Of a stretch of 59,122 bases of DNA, positions 13,559-26,463 are shown in pieces. Both the position numbers and the translations under genes were made by a program. Where the stretch lies: positions 1 to 59,122 of the forward strand of contig NZ_VJYK02000002.1 in the NCBI RefSeq assembly GCF_007097205.2. Reading direction: 5' to 3'. The stretch's first letter is position 1. Each line of letters begins with the position of its first letter. The DNA comes from Streptomyces alkaliterrae. Its GTDB lineage: Bacteria > Actinomycetota > Actinomycetes > Streptomycetales > Streptomycetaceae. Below the pieces are notes generated by a model, which ran no database searches, was not told the DNA's origin, and saw nothing but the letters and a program-made list of their open reading frames with translations.

Positions 13559-16185
13559 TGTCCACCACGGCACCCCACCCGTCCACCGAACCGTCCGCGG
13601 ACGTGCCGACGATCGTGCTGGTCGGGCACGGCATGGTGGGCCACCGCTTCCTTCAGGCGCTGGCCGACCGCGGACTGACCGAACGGACGCGGATCGTCGT
13701 GCTCTGCGAGGAGCCGCGCCCCGCCTACGACCGGGTGCAGCTGACCTCCTACTTCTCCGGGAGGACGCCCGACGAGCTGTCGATGGTCGAGGACGGCTTC
13801 CTGGAGAGGCACGGCATCGAGCTGCACCTGGGCGATCCGGCGGAGTCGATCGACCGGCAGGCCCGTACGGTGACCGCCCGGTCGGGTCGGGTCGTCCGCT
13901 ACGACACGCTGGTGCTGGCGACGGGCTCGTACCCGTTTGTCCCGCCGGTGCCCGGCAGTGACAGCACGGGCTGCTTCGTCTACCGGACCATCGAGGACCT
14001 GCTGGCCATCGAGGAGTACGCGAAGGGCGCCACGAGCGGTGTGGTGGTCGGCGGCGGGCTGCTCGGCCTGGAGGCGGCGGGCGCGCTGAACGGTCTGGGC
14101 GTGCGGACGCACGTCGTGGAGTTCAACGACCGGCTGATGGCGATCCAGGTCGACTCGGGCGGTGGCGCCGCATTGCGCCGCACGATCGAGGACATGGGCC
14201 TGCTGGTGCACACCGGTGTCGCCGGTCAGGAGATCACCACCGGTGAGGCGGGCGCGGTCGACGGCATGGTGCTGTCGGACGGCGGGCGGCTGGACACCGA
14301 CATGGTGGTGTTCTCCGCCGGAGTCCGTCCGCGCGACCAGCTGGCCCGGGACTGCGGTCTCGACGTGGGCGAGCGCGGCGGCGTGGTGGTCGACGAGCTG
14401 TGCCGGACGACGGACCCGGCGATCTACGCGATCGGCGAGTGCGCGAAGGCCGTGGACGGCATGGTCTACGGCCTGGTCGCGCCGGGCTACGAGATGGCCG
14501 AGGTCGCCGCCGACGCGATCGGCGGCGCGGGCGCGCTGTCCTTCACCGGCTCCGACACCTCGACGAAGCTGAAGCTGCTCGGCGTGGACGTGGCGTCCTT
14601 CGGCGACGCGCACGGCCGGGCCGAGGACAGCCTGGACGTCGTGTACTCCGACTCCCGGGCGGGCGTCTACAAGAAGCTGGTGGTCGGCGAGGACGGCACC
14701 CTGCTGGGCGGCGTGCTGGTCGGCGACGCGGAGGCGTACGGGACGCTGCGTCCGCTGGTGGGCACGGTGCCGCCGGTCGCGCCGGAGTCGCTGGTGCTGC
14801 CCGCCGGCAGCGGCGGCGCCCCGGCGCTGGGCCCCTCGGCGCTGCCGGACGAGGCGGTGGTGTGCAGCTGCCACAACGTCACCAAGGGCACGATCCGGTC
14901 GGCGGTCACCGAGCACAGCTGCACCACCGTGCCGGAGGTCAAGAAGTGCACCAAGGCCGGTACGGGCTGCGGCAGTTGTGTGAAGGTGCTCGGCCGGCTG
15001 GTCGAGGACGAGCTGGAGTCGCAGGGCGTCACGGTCGACAAGGGACTGTGCGGCTGCTTCGGGCAGACCCGGCAGGAGCTGTACGAGATCGTGCACACCC
15101 TGCGCATCACCTCCTACCAGCGGCTGCTGGACGAGTACGGCCGTCCTGAGGCGCGGGGCGGGGAGGGCTGCGAGGTCTGCAAACCGACCGTGGCCTCGGT
15201 GATCGCCTCGCTGGCGCCCGCGATCGGCGCCGACGGATACGTGCTCGCGGACGGGCAGGCGGCGCTCCAGGACACCAACGACCACTTCCTGGCCAACCTC
15301 CAGCGCAACGGCTCGTACTCGGTGGTGCCGCGCATCCCCGGCGGCGAGATCACCCCGGAGAAGCTGATCGTGATCGGCGAGGTGGCCAGGGACTTCGGTC
15401 TCTACACGAAGATCACCGGCGGGCAGCGGATCGACCTGTTCGGGGCCCGGGTGGACCAGCTGCCGATGATCTGGGCCCGGCTGGTGGAGGCGGGCTTCGA
15501 GTCGGGGCACGCCTACGGCAAGTCGCTGCGGACGGTGAAGTCCTGCGTCGGGCAGACCTGGTGCCGCTACGGCGTGCAGGACTCGGTGCGGATGGCGATC
15601 GACCTCGAGCTGCGCTACCGGGGGCTGCGGGCGCCGCACAAGCTGAAGTCGGCGGTGTCCGGCTGCCAGCGGGAGTGCGCGGAGGCGCAGAGCAAGGACT
15701 TCGGCGTGATCGCCACGGCCGGCGGCTGGAACCTCTACGTCGGCGGCAACGGCGGCGCCACTCCCCGCCACGCGGACCTGCTCGCGCAGGATCTCAGCGA
15801 CGCCGAACTGATCAGGCTCATCGACCGGTTCCTGATGTTCTACATCCGCACCGCCGACCGGCTGGAGCGCACGGCGGCGTGGTTGGACCGCATCGAGGGC
15901 GGCCTCGACCACGTCCGGGACGTGGTCGTGCACGACTCGCTCGGCCTGTGCGCGGAGCTGGAGGCGCTGATGGCCGAGCACGTGGCGCACTACCGCGACG
16001 AGTGGGCCGCGACGCTGGAGGACCCGGAGAAGCTGGGCCGCTTCGTGTCCTTCGTCAACGCGCCCGGAGTGCCCGACCCGACCGTCGCCTTCGTTCCGGA
16101 GCGCGAGCAGATCAAGCCGGACCTCACGCTGCTCTCCGGCCCCGACATCCCCGTCCGCACGCTTGAAGGGACCACCGCGCGATGA
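13558..16185 (+). CDS. nirB: Assimilatory nitrite reductase [NAD(P)H] large subunit
   Basis: 875 residues, full length for NirB. It reduces nitrite to ammonium in the cytoplasm with NAD(P)H. Domains in order: flavoprotein with FAD and NAD(P) motifs (about 15-330; VVGGGLLGLEAAGALNGLG is the second), a BFD-like [2Fe-2S] region with CSCHNVTKG (about 435) and CTKAGTGCGSC (about 463-473), then the siroheme/[4Fe-4S] nitrite-sulfite reductase half with SCVGQTWCRYG (about 661) and SGCQRECAEAQ (about 700), which supply the four cluster cysteines. All expected ligands are present. The start overlaps the upstream flavoprotein stop and the stop overlaps nirD (ATGA, 16182-16185), so all three are coupled. 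GlnR control is expected from the box at 12178. Confidence 0.97.
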   Translation: MSTTAPHPSTEPSADVPTIVLVGHGMVGHRFLQALADRGLTERTRIVVLCEEPRPAYDRVQLTSYFSGRTPDELSMVEDGFLERHGIELHLGDPAESIDRQARTVTARSGRVVRYDTLVLATGSYPFVPPVPGSDSTGCFVYRTIEDLLAIEEYAKGATSGVVVGGGLLGLEAAGALNGLGVRTHVVEFNDRLMAIQVDSGGGAALRRTIEDMGLLVHTGVAGQEITTGEAGAVDGMVLSDGGRLDTDMVVFSAGVRPRDQLARDCGLDVGERGGVVVDELCRTTDPAIYAIGECAKAVDGMVYGLVAPGYEMAEVAADAIGGAGALSFTGSDTSTKLKLLGVDVASFGDAHGRAEDSLDVVYSDSRAGVYKKLVVGEDGTLLGGVLVGDAEAYGTLRPLVGTVPPVAPESLVLPAGSGGAPALGPSALPDEAVVCSCHNVTKGTIRSAVTEHSCTTVPEVKKCTKAGTGCGSCVKVLGRLVEDELESQGVTVDKGLCGCFGQTRQELYEIVHTLRITSYQRLLDEYGRPEARGGEGCEVCKPTVASVIASLAPAIGADGYVLADGQAALQDTNDHFLANLQRNGSYSVVPRIPGGEITPEKLIVIGEVARDFGLYTKITGGQRIDLFGARVDQLPMIWARLVEAGFESGHAYGKSLRTVKSCVGQTWCRYGVQDSVRMAIDLELRYRGLRAPHKLKSAVSGCQRECAEAQSKDFGVIATAGGWNLYVGGNGGATPRHADLLAQDLSDAELIRLIDRFLMFYIRTADRLERTAAWLDRIEGGLDHVRDVVVHDSLGLCAELEALMAEHVAHYRDEWAATLEDPEKLGRFVSFVNAPGVPDPTVAFVPEREQIKPDLTLLSGPDIPVRTLEGTTAR

Positions 16186-16577
16186 CCGCTCTCACCGCAG
16201 CCACCCTGCCGACGTCGTCCGAGACGACGGACACCGTGATCGAGGTCCGCTTCGAGGACGCCTGGACGCCGGTCTGCGAGCTGGCCGCACTGCTGCCGGG
16301 CCGCGGCGTTGCGGCCCTGCTGCCGGACGGCACCCAGATCGCCGTCTTCCTCGACCGCGAGGGCCGTCCGTACGCGATCGGCAACCGGGACCCGTTCACC
16401 GGCGCCTACGTGCTCTCCCGGGGGCTTCTGGGTTCGACGGGCGGGGTGCCGTTCGTGGCGTCGCCGCTGCTCAAGCAGCGGTTCGAGCTGACCACCGGCC
16501 GCTGTCTGGACGACGCGGACGGCGAGGAGAACCGGGTTCCGGTCTTCCCCGCCCGGACCGGCCCCGCGGCCGACTGA
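16182..16577 (+). CDS. nirD: Nitrite reductase [NAD(P)H] small subunit
   Basis: 131 residues of the Rieske-like NirD family. The beta-sandwich pattern is WTPVCELAALLPGRGVAALLPDGTQIAVFLDREGRPYAIGNRDPFTGAYVLSRGLLGSTGGVPFVASPLLKQRFELTTGRCLDD; as in other NirD proteins, the Rieske Cys/His ligands are replaced (GNRDPFTGA instead of CxHxx), so no cluster is expected. It forms the holoenzyme with NirB. The ATG overlaps the nirB stop by 4 bp. Downstream is a 16-bp tandem repeat (16585-16630) rather than a recognisable terminator. Confidence 0.95.
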   Translation: MTALTAATLPTSSETTDTVIEVRFEDAWTPVCELAALLPGRGVAALLPDGTQIAVFLDREGRPYAIGNRDPFTGAYVLSRGLLGSTGGVPFVASPLLKQRFELTTGRCLDDADGEENRVPVFPARTGPAAD

Positions 16578-16584
16578 GGCCCGC

Positions 16585-16630
16585 GCCGACCGAAGCCCTG
16601 GCCGACCGAAGCCCTGGCGGACCGAGGCCC
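16585..16630. repeat. Three 16-bp tandem repeats downstream of nirD
   Basis: GCCGACCGAAGCCCTG occurs at 16585-16600 and 16601-16616 exactly, and a diverged third unit follows at 16617-16630. It begins 8 bp after the nirD stop codon. Confidence 0.9.
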
Positions 16631-16731
16631 GTCCGAGCGCACGTCCCACGACTCACACCCGGCATGCCGCGTCCCATTGCCCTGTCCGGCGCGGCCTGCC
16701 GGGTGTGTTCCACGTCGCCCCGCCGGAACGC

Positions 16732-16878
16732 TCAGCCGGCGGGGCGGTCGCAGTCGTCCGCCGACACCGGTACGTCGCTCCGCGGTGGTTCGCCCTCCAC
16801 GGCCCGCGCGGGGCCGACCAGCGCCAGTCCGGTGATCGCCGCCGCGGCGGCGATCACACCGGCCACAAACCTCCTCAT
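16732..16878 (-). CDS. Small secreted peptide precursor (48 residues), unknown function
   Basis: A 48-codon frame with a textbook signal peptide: MRR, a hydrophobic core FVAGVIAAAAAITGLALVG and the cleavage motif PARA before VEGEPP. The mature peptide would be about 22 residues, acidic, with a single Cys in DDCDRPAG. GGGGGGAC lies 5-9 nt before the ATG, a strong Shine-Dalgarno sequence. The frame runs on the strand opposite to nirD and is divergent from the riboswitch-controlled gene. No family is recognised, and with a single cysteine it is not a disulfide-rich bacteriocin. It could be an uncharacterised envelope peptide or a decayed remnant. Confidence 0.5.
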   Translation of the reverse strand: MRRFVAGVIAAAAAITGLALVGPARAVEGEPPRSDVPVSADDCDRPAG

Positions 16879-17084
16879 TCGTCCCCCCAAAGGTGTTCGC
16901 ACGGTTCGGGCTGGTCCGGCCCGAACGGGATCCGATACGGACGTTAGCGACGCCGGGGGCGCCTCGTCCGAGGAACGGATGATCCGGCACAAGTGGAATC
17001 CCACGCTCGACCTCGGGGCCGACGCCGGGCCCGACGTGACAAAAGGGGCATAAGTGCATCAAACCCAAGGCGGAAACCGGGCAA

Positions 17085-17107
17085 CCCGCTGACACCCCGT
17101 CAGCGGG
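17085..17107. repeat. Hairpin CCCGCTGAC/GTCAGCGGG
   Basis: A perfect 9-bp inverted repeat with a 5-nt loop, about 50 bp upstream of the Crp-like site. No T tract; role unknown. Confidence 0.6.
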
Positions 17108-17114
17108 GACGTGA

Positions 17115-19010
<1,896 letters not shown>

Positions 19011-19038
19011 TCGGTCGGCCCCTCCGCCAACCGATGCC

Positions 19039-19078
19039 GTGAACCGGCCGTGCCCGCTTATGGGCACGGCCGGTTCAC
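19039..19078 (+). terminator. Terminator hairpin of the lytic enzyme gene
   Basis: A perfect 17-bp stem (19039-19055 with 19062-19078) and a 6-nt loop, 28 bp after the stop codon. No T tract. Confidence 0.75.
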
Positions 19079-19182
19079 GTGCTGTTGCGGACAGGTCCAC
19101 CACGGGCTCCTATCCTCCGAGCGTTTGGCTCCGCGGCCCGCCGGGTCGTGGAGCGTCCACGACGACATCCGGTGAGGTAACC

Positions 19183-20343
19183 GTGGAACGTCGCACCTTC
19201 CTGCGTGGCGCCGCCATAGGCGGCTCGGCGATCGCCTTCGGCGGCACGTTGACGCACGGCGCGGCCTACGCCGCCCCCGCGCAGAACGGCCCCAGCCCCT
19301 ACGGTCCGCTCGGCTCCCCCGACAGCAACGGCATCCGGCTCCCCAGCGGCTTCACCAGCCGCGTCGTCGCCCGCTCCAACCAGCAGGTGCCGGGCACGTC
19401 CCACACCTGGCACCGCGCACCCGACGGCGGCGCCTGCTTCGCGAACGGGTCCGGCTGGATCTACGTCTCCAACTCCGAGATCAACCCCGGCGGCGGGGCG
19501 AGCGCCCTGCGCTTCAACTCCTCGGGCAACGTCACCGGCGCCTACCCCATCCTCAGCGGCACCCGGCAGAACTGCGCCGGCGGCGCCACCCCCTGGAACA
19601 CCTGGCTCTCCTGCGAGGAGGTCGACCGCGGGTACGTGTACGAGACCGACCCGTTCGGCGTCAACTCCGCCGTGCGGCGCGACGCGATGGGCCGCTTCAA
19701 GCACGAGGCCGCCGCGGCCGACCCGGTGCGCCAGGTCGTCTACATGACCGAGGACGTCGGCAACGGCTGCTTCTACCGGTTCATCCCCGGCACCTGGGGC
19801 AATCTCGCGTCCGGCACGCTCCAGGTCCTGGTCGCCGGCTCCGGCACCTCCGGCTCCTACACCTGGGCCACCGTGCCCAACCCGTCCGGCTCCGGCACGG
19901 CCACCCGGGACCAGGTCTCCGGCGCCAAGCGCTTCAACGGCGGCGAGGGCTGCCACTGGGCCGGCGACCACGTCTGGTTCACCACCAAGGGCGACAACCG
20001 CGTCTGGCGGCTGAACCTGACGAGCAGCACCTACGAGCTGACCTACGACGACAACCTCGTCGTCGGCGGCAACGCGCCGCTGACCGGCGTCGACAACATC
20101 ACCGGCAGTTCCTCCGGCGACCTGTACGTGGCGGAGGACGGCGGCAACATGGAGATCTGCCTCATCACGCCGGACGAGATCGTCGCGCCGTTCCTGCGCA
20201 TCGACGGCCAGTCGTCGTCGGAGATCTGCGGCCCGGCGTTCTCGCCGAACGGCAGCCGGCTGTACTTCTCCAGCCAGCGCGGCACCAGCGGCAGTTCGAG
20301 CGGCGGCATCACCTACGAGGTGACGGGCCCCTTCCGCTCCTGA
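19183..20343 (+). CDS. TAT-exported PhoX-like protein (DUF839)
   Basis: 386 residues. The N-terminus ERRTFLRGAAIGGSAIAFGGTLTHGAAYA carries a twin-arginine motif (R-R-T-F-L-R) and a signal cleavage site near residue 30, so the folded protein is exported. The mature part matches the DUF839/PhoX beta-propeller group: GGACFANGSGWIYVSNSE, NTWLSCEEVDRGYVYETDP, RFKHEAAAADPVRQVVYMTED, GEGCHWAGDHVWFTTKGDNRVW, DNITGSSSGDLYVAEDG. PhoX enzymes are Ca/Fe-dependent alkaline phosphatases; the CEE and H-E-A residues are those expected near the metals (family knowledge), but activity is not certain. GTG 19183 has GGTGAGG 5-11 nt upstream. It is a single-gene unit ending at a strong terminator. Confidence 0.85.
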   Translation: MERRTFLRGAAIGGSAIAFGGTLTHGAAYAAPAQNGPSPYGPLGSPDSNGIRLPSGFTSRVVARSNQQVPGTSHTWHRAPDGGACFANGSGWIYVSNSEINPGGGASALRFNSSGNVTGAYPILSGTRQNCAGGATPWNTWLSCEEVDRGYVYETDPFGVNSAVRRDAMGRFKHEAAAADPVRQVVYMTEDVGNGCFYRFIPGTWGNLASGTLQVLVAGSGTSGSYTWATVPNPSGSGTATRDQVSGAKRFNGGEGCHWAGDHVWFTTKGDNRVWRLNLTSSTYELTYDDNLVVGGNAPLTGVDNITGSSSGDLYVAEDGGNMEICLITPDEIVAPFLRIDGQSSSEICGPAFSPNGSRLYFSSQRGTSGSSSGGITYEVTGPFRS

Positions 20344-20355
20344 CGCGCCGCCCCC

Positions 20356-20397
20356 GACGGGCTGCCCCCGACGGGCTGCCTCTGACGGGCTGCCCCT
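20356..20397. repeat. Three 14-bp tandem repeats after the PhoX-like gene
   Basis: GACGGGCTGCCCCC is repeated at 20356, 20370 and 20384 with two substitutions, starting 12 bp after the stop codon. Confidence 0.9.
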
Positions 20398-20417
20398 CCC
20401 CCGTCGGAAGAAGGAAG

Positions 20418-20460
20418 AAGGGGGCGGTGGGTCACTCCGCACAGGACCCACCGCCCCCTT
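20418..20460. terminator. Strong bidirectional terminator
   Basis: A perfect 16-bp inverted repeat (20418-20433 with 20445-20460) with an 11-nt loop between the convergent PhoX-like and ppdK genes; the arms end in AA/TT. Confidence 0.85.
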
Positions 20461-20521
20461 CCCGATCCCGGGCCGCCGCCGACGATGAGGGTCGTTGTCG
20501 CGGCGGCCCGGGAGACCCGGG

Positions 20522-23269
<2,748 letters not shown>

Positions 23270-23438
23270 GGGACTCGACTCCTCGTGGACGGCTGCCCTG
23301 ACGGCGGGGAGCGTACCCAGATCGAAGGCCGATCAGCACGGGTAGCAGCACGTCACACGGCTGTAACCACCCATCCGCCAGTACATCGAAAGTAAAGCGC
23401 CGCCCAAGTGCCGGAACGAGAACCATTGGAAGAGTGAA

Positions 23439-23467
23439 CGCATAGTGACGGCTGGCATCCACCTCAA
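23439..23467 (-). promoter_or_regulatory. Candidate ppdK promoter
   Basis: On the minus strand TTGAGG and TATGCG are separated by 17 bp, a vegetative-sigma-type arrangement, leaving a leader of about 165 nt. Confidence 0.4.
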
Positions 23468-23566
23468 CACACACCGTCGAAAAGACGAGCATTTTGAGTT
23501 CGGGTGACGAACACAAACCGACTGGCACTCAGTGCCGCTCGTTGGAGAACTGCATTACACAGGTGA

Positions 23567-23582
23567 GCGCTCATATGAGCGC
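23567..23582. promoter_or_regulatory. 16-bp perfect palindrome GCGCTCATATGAGCGC
   Basis: A perfect palindrome about 300 bp upstream of ppdK and 100 bp upstream of the promoter hexamers. Candidate operator for an unknown dimeric regulator. Confidence 0.45.
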
Positions 23583-23747
23583 AACCCCTATCACTCGTGG
23601 CGAGAATCACGCGCTTGCCCGGCTCGAATCCCACGATCCGGACCGCACTTCCCGTGGGGTTCACCGGAACGCAATCCTCCGGTGATGGCACTGAGTGCAG
23701 GTGACCCACGCCACTACCGCCACGCAGAGTCACCGGAAACGTCAACG

Positions 23748-23790
23748 GCGGGACGTGACGTCACCTTTTCAGGTGGTGTCGCGTCCCGCC
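23748..23790 (-). terminator. dusB terminator hairpin
   Basis: A long stem of 19 pairs (with three G-T wobbles) and the loop TTTTCA lies 37 bp downstream of the dusB stop. Confidence 0.75.
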
Positions 23791-23826
23791 GGACGGGGAA
23801 TCGGGGTGCTGTCGCGTCGGACGGGG

Positions 23827-24960
23827 TCAGCCGCCGGAGGTCTCCAGCTCCGCGTCGGCGGTCACCGACGCGCAGTCGTAGGGGTCTTTCAGCCAACCGT
23901 CGGGAAGCACGACCCGGTTGCGGCCGTGCGTGCGCCCGCGCGGTCCGTCGGCGCCCGCCGGCCACGGCTGCTCCAGGTCCAACTGGTCCAGCAGCTCCCG
24001 CAGCTCGGCGAGCGACGCGGCCACGGACAGTCGCTGCCGGAGCTGCGAACCGACCGAGAAGCCCTTGGTGTACCAGGCCACGTGCTTGCGGAAGTCGATC
24101 ACGCCGCGCGCCTCGTCGCCCAGCCACTCACCGAGCAGCCCGGCGTGCCGCACCATGACGTCGGCCACCTCGCGCAGCGTCGGCCGGGCGTAGCCGCTCT
24201 CCCCCCGGCCGTCGAACGCCGCCACCAGGTCCCCGAACAGCCAAGGCCGTCCCAGGCAGCCGCGCCCGACGACCACGCCGTCGCAGCCCGTCCGCCGCAT
24301 CATCCGCACGGCGTCCTCCGCCGACCAGATGTCGCCGTTGCCGAGCACGGGTATCTCCGGCACCGCGTCCTTCAGCCGCGCGATCGCGTCCCAGTCGGCG
24401 GTGCCCGCGTAGTGCTGCGCGGCGGTGCGGCCGTGCAGCGCGACGGCCGTGACGCCCTCCTCGACGGCGATGCGGCCGGCGTCGAGATAGGTCAGGTGGT
24501 CGTCGTCGATGCCCTTGCGCATCTTCATCGTCACCGGCAGGTCGCCGGCGCCGGCGACCGCCTCACGCAGGATCGAGCGCAGCAGGTTCCGCTTGTAGGG
24601 CAGCGCGGAGCCGCCGCCCTTGCGGGTCACCTTCGGCACCGGGCAGCCGAAGTTCAGGTCGATGTGGTCGGCCAGGTCCTCCTCGGCGATCATCCGCACC
24701 GCCTTGCCGACGGTCGCCGGGTCGACTCCGTAGAGCTGGATCGAGCGCGGCTTCTCACTGGCGTCGAAGTGCACCAGCTGCATGGTCTTCTCGTTGCGTT
24801 CGACCAGCGCCCTGGTGGTGATCATCTCGCTGACGAACAGGCCGCGGCCGCCGCTGAACTCCCGGCACAGGGTTCGGAAGGGCGCGTTGGTGATCCCCGC
24901 CATGGGGGCCAGCACGACAGGCGGCTGGACGGTGTGCGGTCCGATAGCGAGCTGCGACAT
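23827..24960 (-). CDS. dusB: tRNA-dihydrouridine synthase
   Basis: 377 residues. An FMN-dependent TIM barrel that reduces uridines in the tRNA D-loop. Seen: VVLAPMAGITNAPFRTLCREF at the N-terminus (FMN site), IDLNFGCPVPKVTRKGGGSAL with the catalytic Cys (about residue 104), TMKMRKGIDDDH, VALHGRTAAQHYAG, and VLGNGDIWSAEDAVRMMRRTGCDGVVVGRGCLGRPWLF (phosphate-binding loop). The C-terminal helical RNA-binding part runs to about 330, followed by a short extension ending ELETSGG. It lies about 110 bp downstream of zur in the same direction and may be co-transcribed with it; a terminator follows. Confidence 0.95.
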   Translation of the reverse strand: MSQLAIGPHTVQPPVVLAPMAGITNAPFRTLCREFSGGRGLFVSEMITTRALVERNEKTMQLVHFDASEKPRSIQLYGVDPATVGKAVRMIAEEDLADHIDLNFGCPVPKVTRKGGGSALPYKRNLLRSILREAVAGAGDLPVTMKMRKGIDDDHLTYLDAGRIAVEEGVTAVALHGRTAAQHYAGTADWDAIARLKDAVPEIPVLGNGDIWSAEDAVRMMRRTGCDGVVVGRGCLGRPWLFGDLVAAFDGRGESGYARPTLREVADVMVRHAGLLGEWLGDEARGVIDFRKHVAWYTKGFSVGSQLRQRLSVAASLAELRELLDQLDLEQPWPAGADGPRGRTHGRNRVVLPDGWLKDPYDCASVTADAELETSGG

Positions 24961-25067
24961 GGGTTCCTGCGTCCTCGGGGGCTACGACCGTCCATTGTCC
25001 CCCATCGCGCGACGACCGGGTGGCGGGACCGTCGCCGGCCCGCCACCCGGTCGTCTCTCGCGCGTGC

Positions 25068-25487
25068 TCAGGCCCGCTTGGCCGCGCAGTCGCCGCAGGT
25101 GCCGAAGATCTCGACGGTGTGCGCGACGTCCACGTAACCGTGCTCGGTGGCGATCTGGTCGGCCCACTTCTCCACCGCCGGACCCTCCACCTCCACGGCC
25201 CGCCCGCAGTGCCGGCAGACCAGGTGGTGGTGATGGTCGTCGCTGCTGCACCGGCGGTAGACGGCCTCGCCCTCGTCGGTGCGCAGCACGTCGACCTCGC
25301 CGGCGTCGGCCAGCGACTGGAGCGTGCGGTAGACGGTCGTCAGCCCGACCGAGTCGCCCCGGTGCTTGAGCATGTCGTGCAGCTCCTGCGCGCTGCGGAA
25401 CTCGTCCACCTCGCTGAGCGCCGCCGCCACCGCGGCCCGCTGCTTGGTCGCCCGTCCTCGGACGGGGGGACCTGCGGTCGCCACCAT
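25068..25487 (-). CDS. zur: Zinc uptake regulator (Fur family)
   Basis: 139 residues, normal for Fur/Zur. N-terminal winged helix (TKQRAAVAAALSEVDEFRSAQELHDMLKHRGDSVGLTTVYRTLQSLADAGEVDVLRTDEGEAVYRRC) and C-terminal dimer domain with the metal-binding DDHHHHLVCRHCGRAVEVEG and EIFGTCGDCA: two CxxC pairs for the structural zinc and the His-rich sensor site. With zinc bound it represses zinc uptake genes. AAGGAGG precedes the ATG. It is placed directly after znuB on the same strand, so it is expected to be co-regulated through the Zur box at 28435-28451, giving feedback control. Confidence 0.95.
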   Translation of the reverse strand: MVATAGPPVRGRATKQRAAVAAALSEVDEFRSAQELHDMLKHRGDSVGLTTVYRTLQSLADAGEVDVLRTDEGEAVYRRCSSDDHHHHLVCRHCGRAVEVEGPAVEKWADQIATEHGYVDVAHTVEIFGTCGDCAAKRA

Positions 25488-25572
25488 TGCCTCCTTCGGA
25501 CATGTGTCCTGTGCGCTGCTCCGCCTGGGCGGCCATTGTGCCAGGTATGGACCGCCGGGCGACGAGTCGCCG

Positions 25573-26463
25573 TCAGGACGGGACCGAGGCGTTCTCCTGG
25601 CGCGCCCGCGCGCCCGGATCGTCGCCGGTACGCCGCTCGGCGCGCGCGGCACGGCGTCTGGCCAGCGGCAGGGACAGCGCGGTCACCACGCCGAAGACGC
25701 CGATGGCCAGCAGCACGATGGTCGCGCCGGGCGGCACGTCGGCGTGGTAGGAGACGGTCGTACCGGCCAGTCCGACCCCGACGCCGATGCCGACGGCCAG
25801 CGCCAGAGTCGTCGCGAAGCCCTTGGCGACCTGCTGTGCCGCCGCGACGGGGATCACCATCAGCGCGCTGATCAGCAGCAGGCCCACGACGCGCATGGCG
25901 ACGGTGACGGTGACCGCGGCCGTGACGGCGAGCAGCAGGTTCAGCAGCCGCACCGGCAGCCCGGTGACGCGTGCGAACTCCTCGTCCTGGCAGACGGCGA
26001 ACAACTGCCGCCGCAGACCCAGGCAGACCGCGAGCACGAAGGCCGAGAGCAGCACGATCGCGGTGACGTCGGAGGGGCTGACAGTGGTCAGCGAGCCGAA
26101 CAGGAAGGGCAGCAGCTTGGCCGTCGACCCGCCGGGCGCAAGGTTGATCAGCATGACGCCGCCGGCCATGCCTCCGTAGAAGAGCAGGGCGAGCGCGATG
26201 TCGCCCCTGGTCTTGCCGTACCAGCGGACGAGTTCCATCGCGACGGCGCCGGCGGCGGCGACCAGGACGGCGGACCACACGGGGTTGCCGTTCATCAGGA
26301 AGCCGACGGCGACACCCGTCATGGCGACGTGGCCGATTCCGTCGCCCATGATCGCCTGCCGGCGCTGCACCAGGTAGATGCCCACGGCCGGGGCCGCGAT
26401 GCCCACCAGCAGCGCCGCCAGCAGCGCTCGCTGCATGAACGCGTAGTCCAGCATCTCGATCAT
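25573..26463 (-). CDS. znuB: Zinc ABC transporter permease
   Basis: 296 residues, an ABC-3 family integral membrane permease with about eight or nine hydrophobic segments (for example LLAALLVGIAAPAVGIYLV, VWSAVLVAAAGAVAMEL, VTAIVLLSAFVLAVCLGL and TIVLLAIGVFGVVTALSL). The conserved MGDGIGHVAMTGVAVGF loop is the ABC-3 signature near residue 40. It forms the membrane channel with ZnuC and receives zinc from ZnuA. ATG 26463 overlaps the znuC stop (ATGA). The C-terminus is a charged cytoplasmic tail of about 30 residues. Confidence 0.94.
   Translation of the reverse strand: MIEMLDYAFMQRALLAALLVGIAAPAVGIYLVQRRQAIMGDGIGHVAMTGVAVGFLMNGNPVWSAVLVAAAGAVAMELVRWYGKTRGDIALALLFYGGMAGGVMLINLAPGGSTAKLLPFLFGSLTTVSPSDVTAIVLLSAFVLAVCLGLRRQLFAVCQDEEFARVTGLPVRLLNLLLAVTAAVTVTVAMRVVGLLLISALMVIPVAAAQQVAKGFATTLALAVGIGVGVGLAGTTVSYHADVPPGATIVLLAIGVFGVVTALSLPLARRRAARAERRTGDDPGARARQENASVPS

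Larger units (their letters stand above)
23270..23826. other. 557-bp intergenic region between ppdK and dusB
   Basis: No convincing gene. It has lower G+C than its surroundings. It contains a plausible ppdK promoter on the minus strand (TTGAGG at 23467-23462, 17 bp, TATGCG at 23444-23439), a 16-bp palindrome (23567-23582), two copies of GGCACTNAGTGC (23524-23535 and 23687-23698) and the dusB terminator (23748-23790). A 63-codon plus-strand frame (23494-23685) has third-position G+C of roughly 60 percent, far below local genes, and was not called. Confidence 0.6.

Noticed and set aside
23612..23630. GGCTCGAATCCC, resembling a tRNA T-arm
   Set aside because: No matching acceptor stem, anticodon arm or D-arm can be folded around it.
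23494..23685. 63-codon frame upstream of ppdK
   Set aside because: Third-position G+C is roughly 60 percent against about 90 percent in neighbouring genes, there is no Shine-Dalgarno sequence, and it runs through the 16-bp palindrome.
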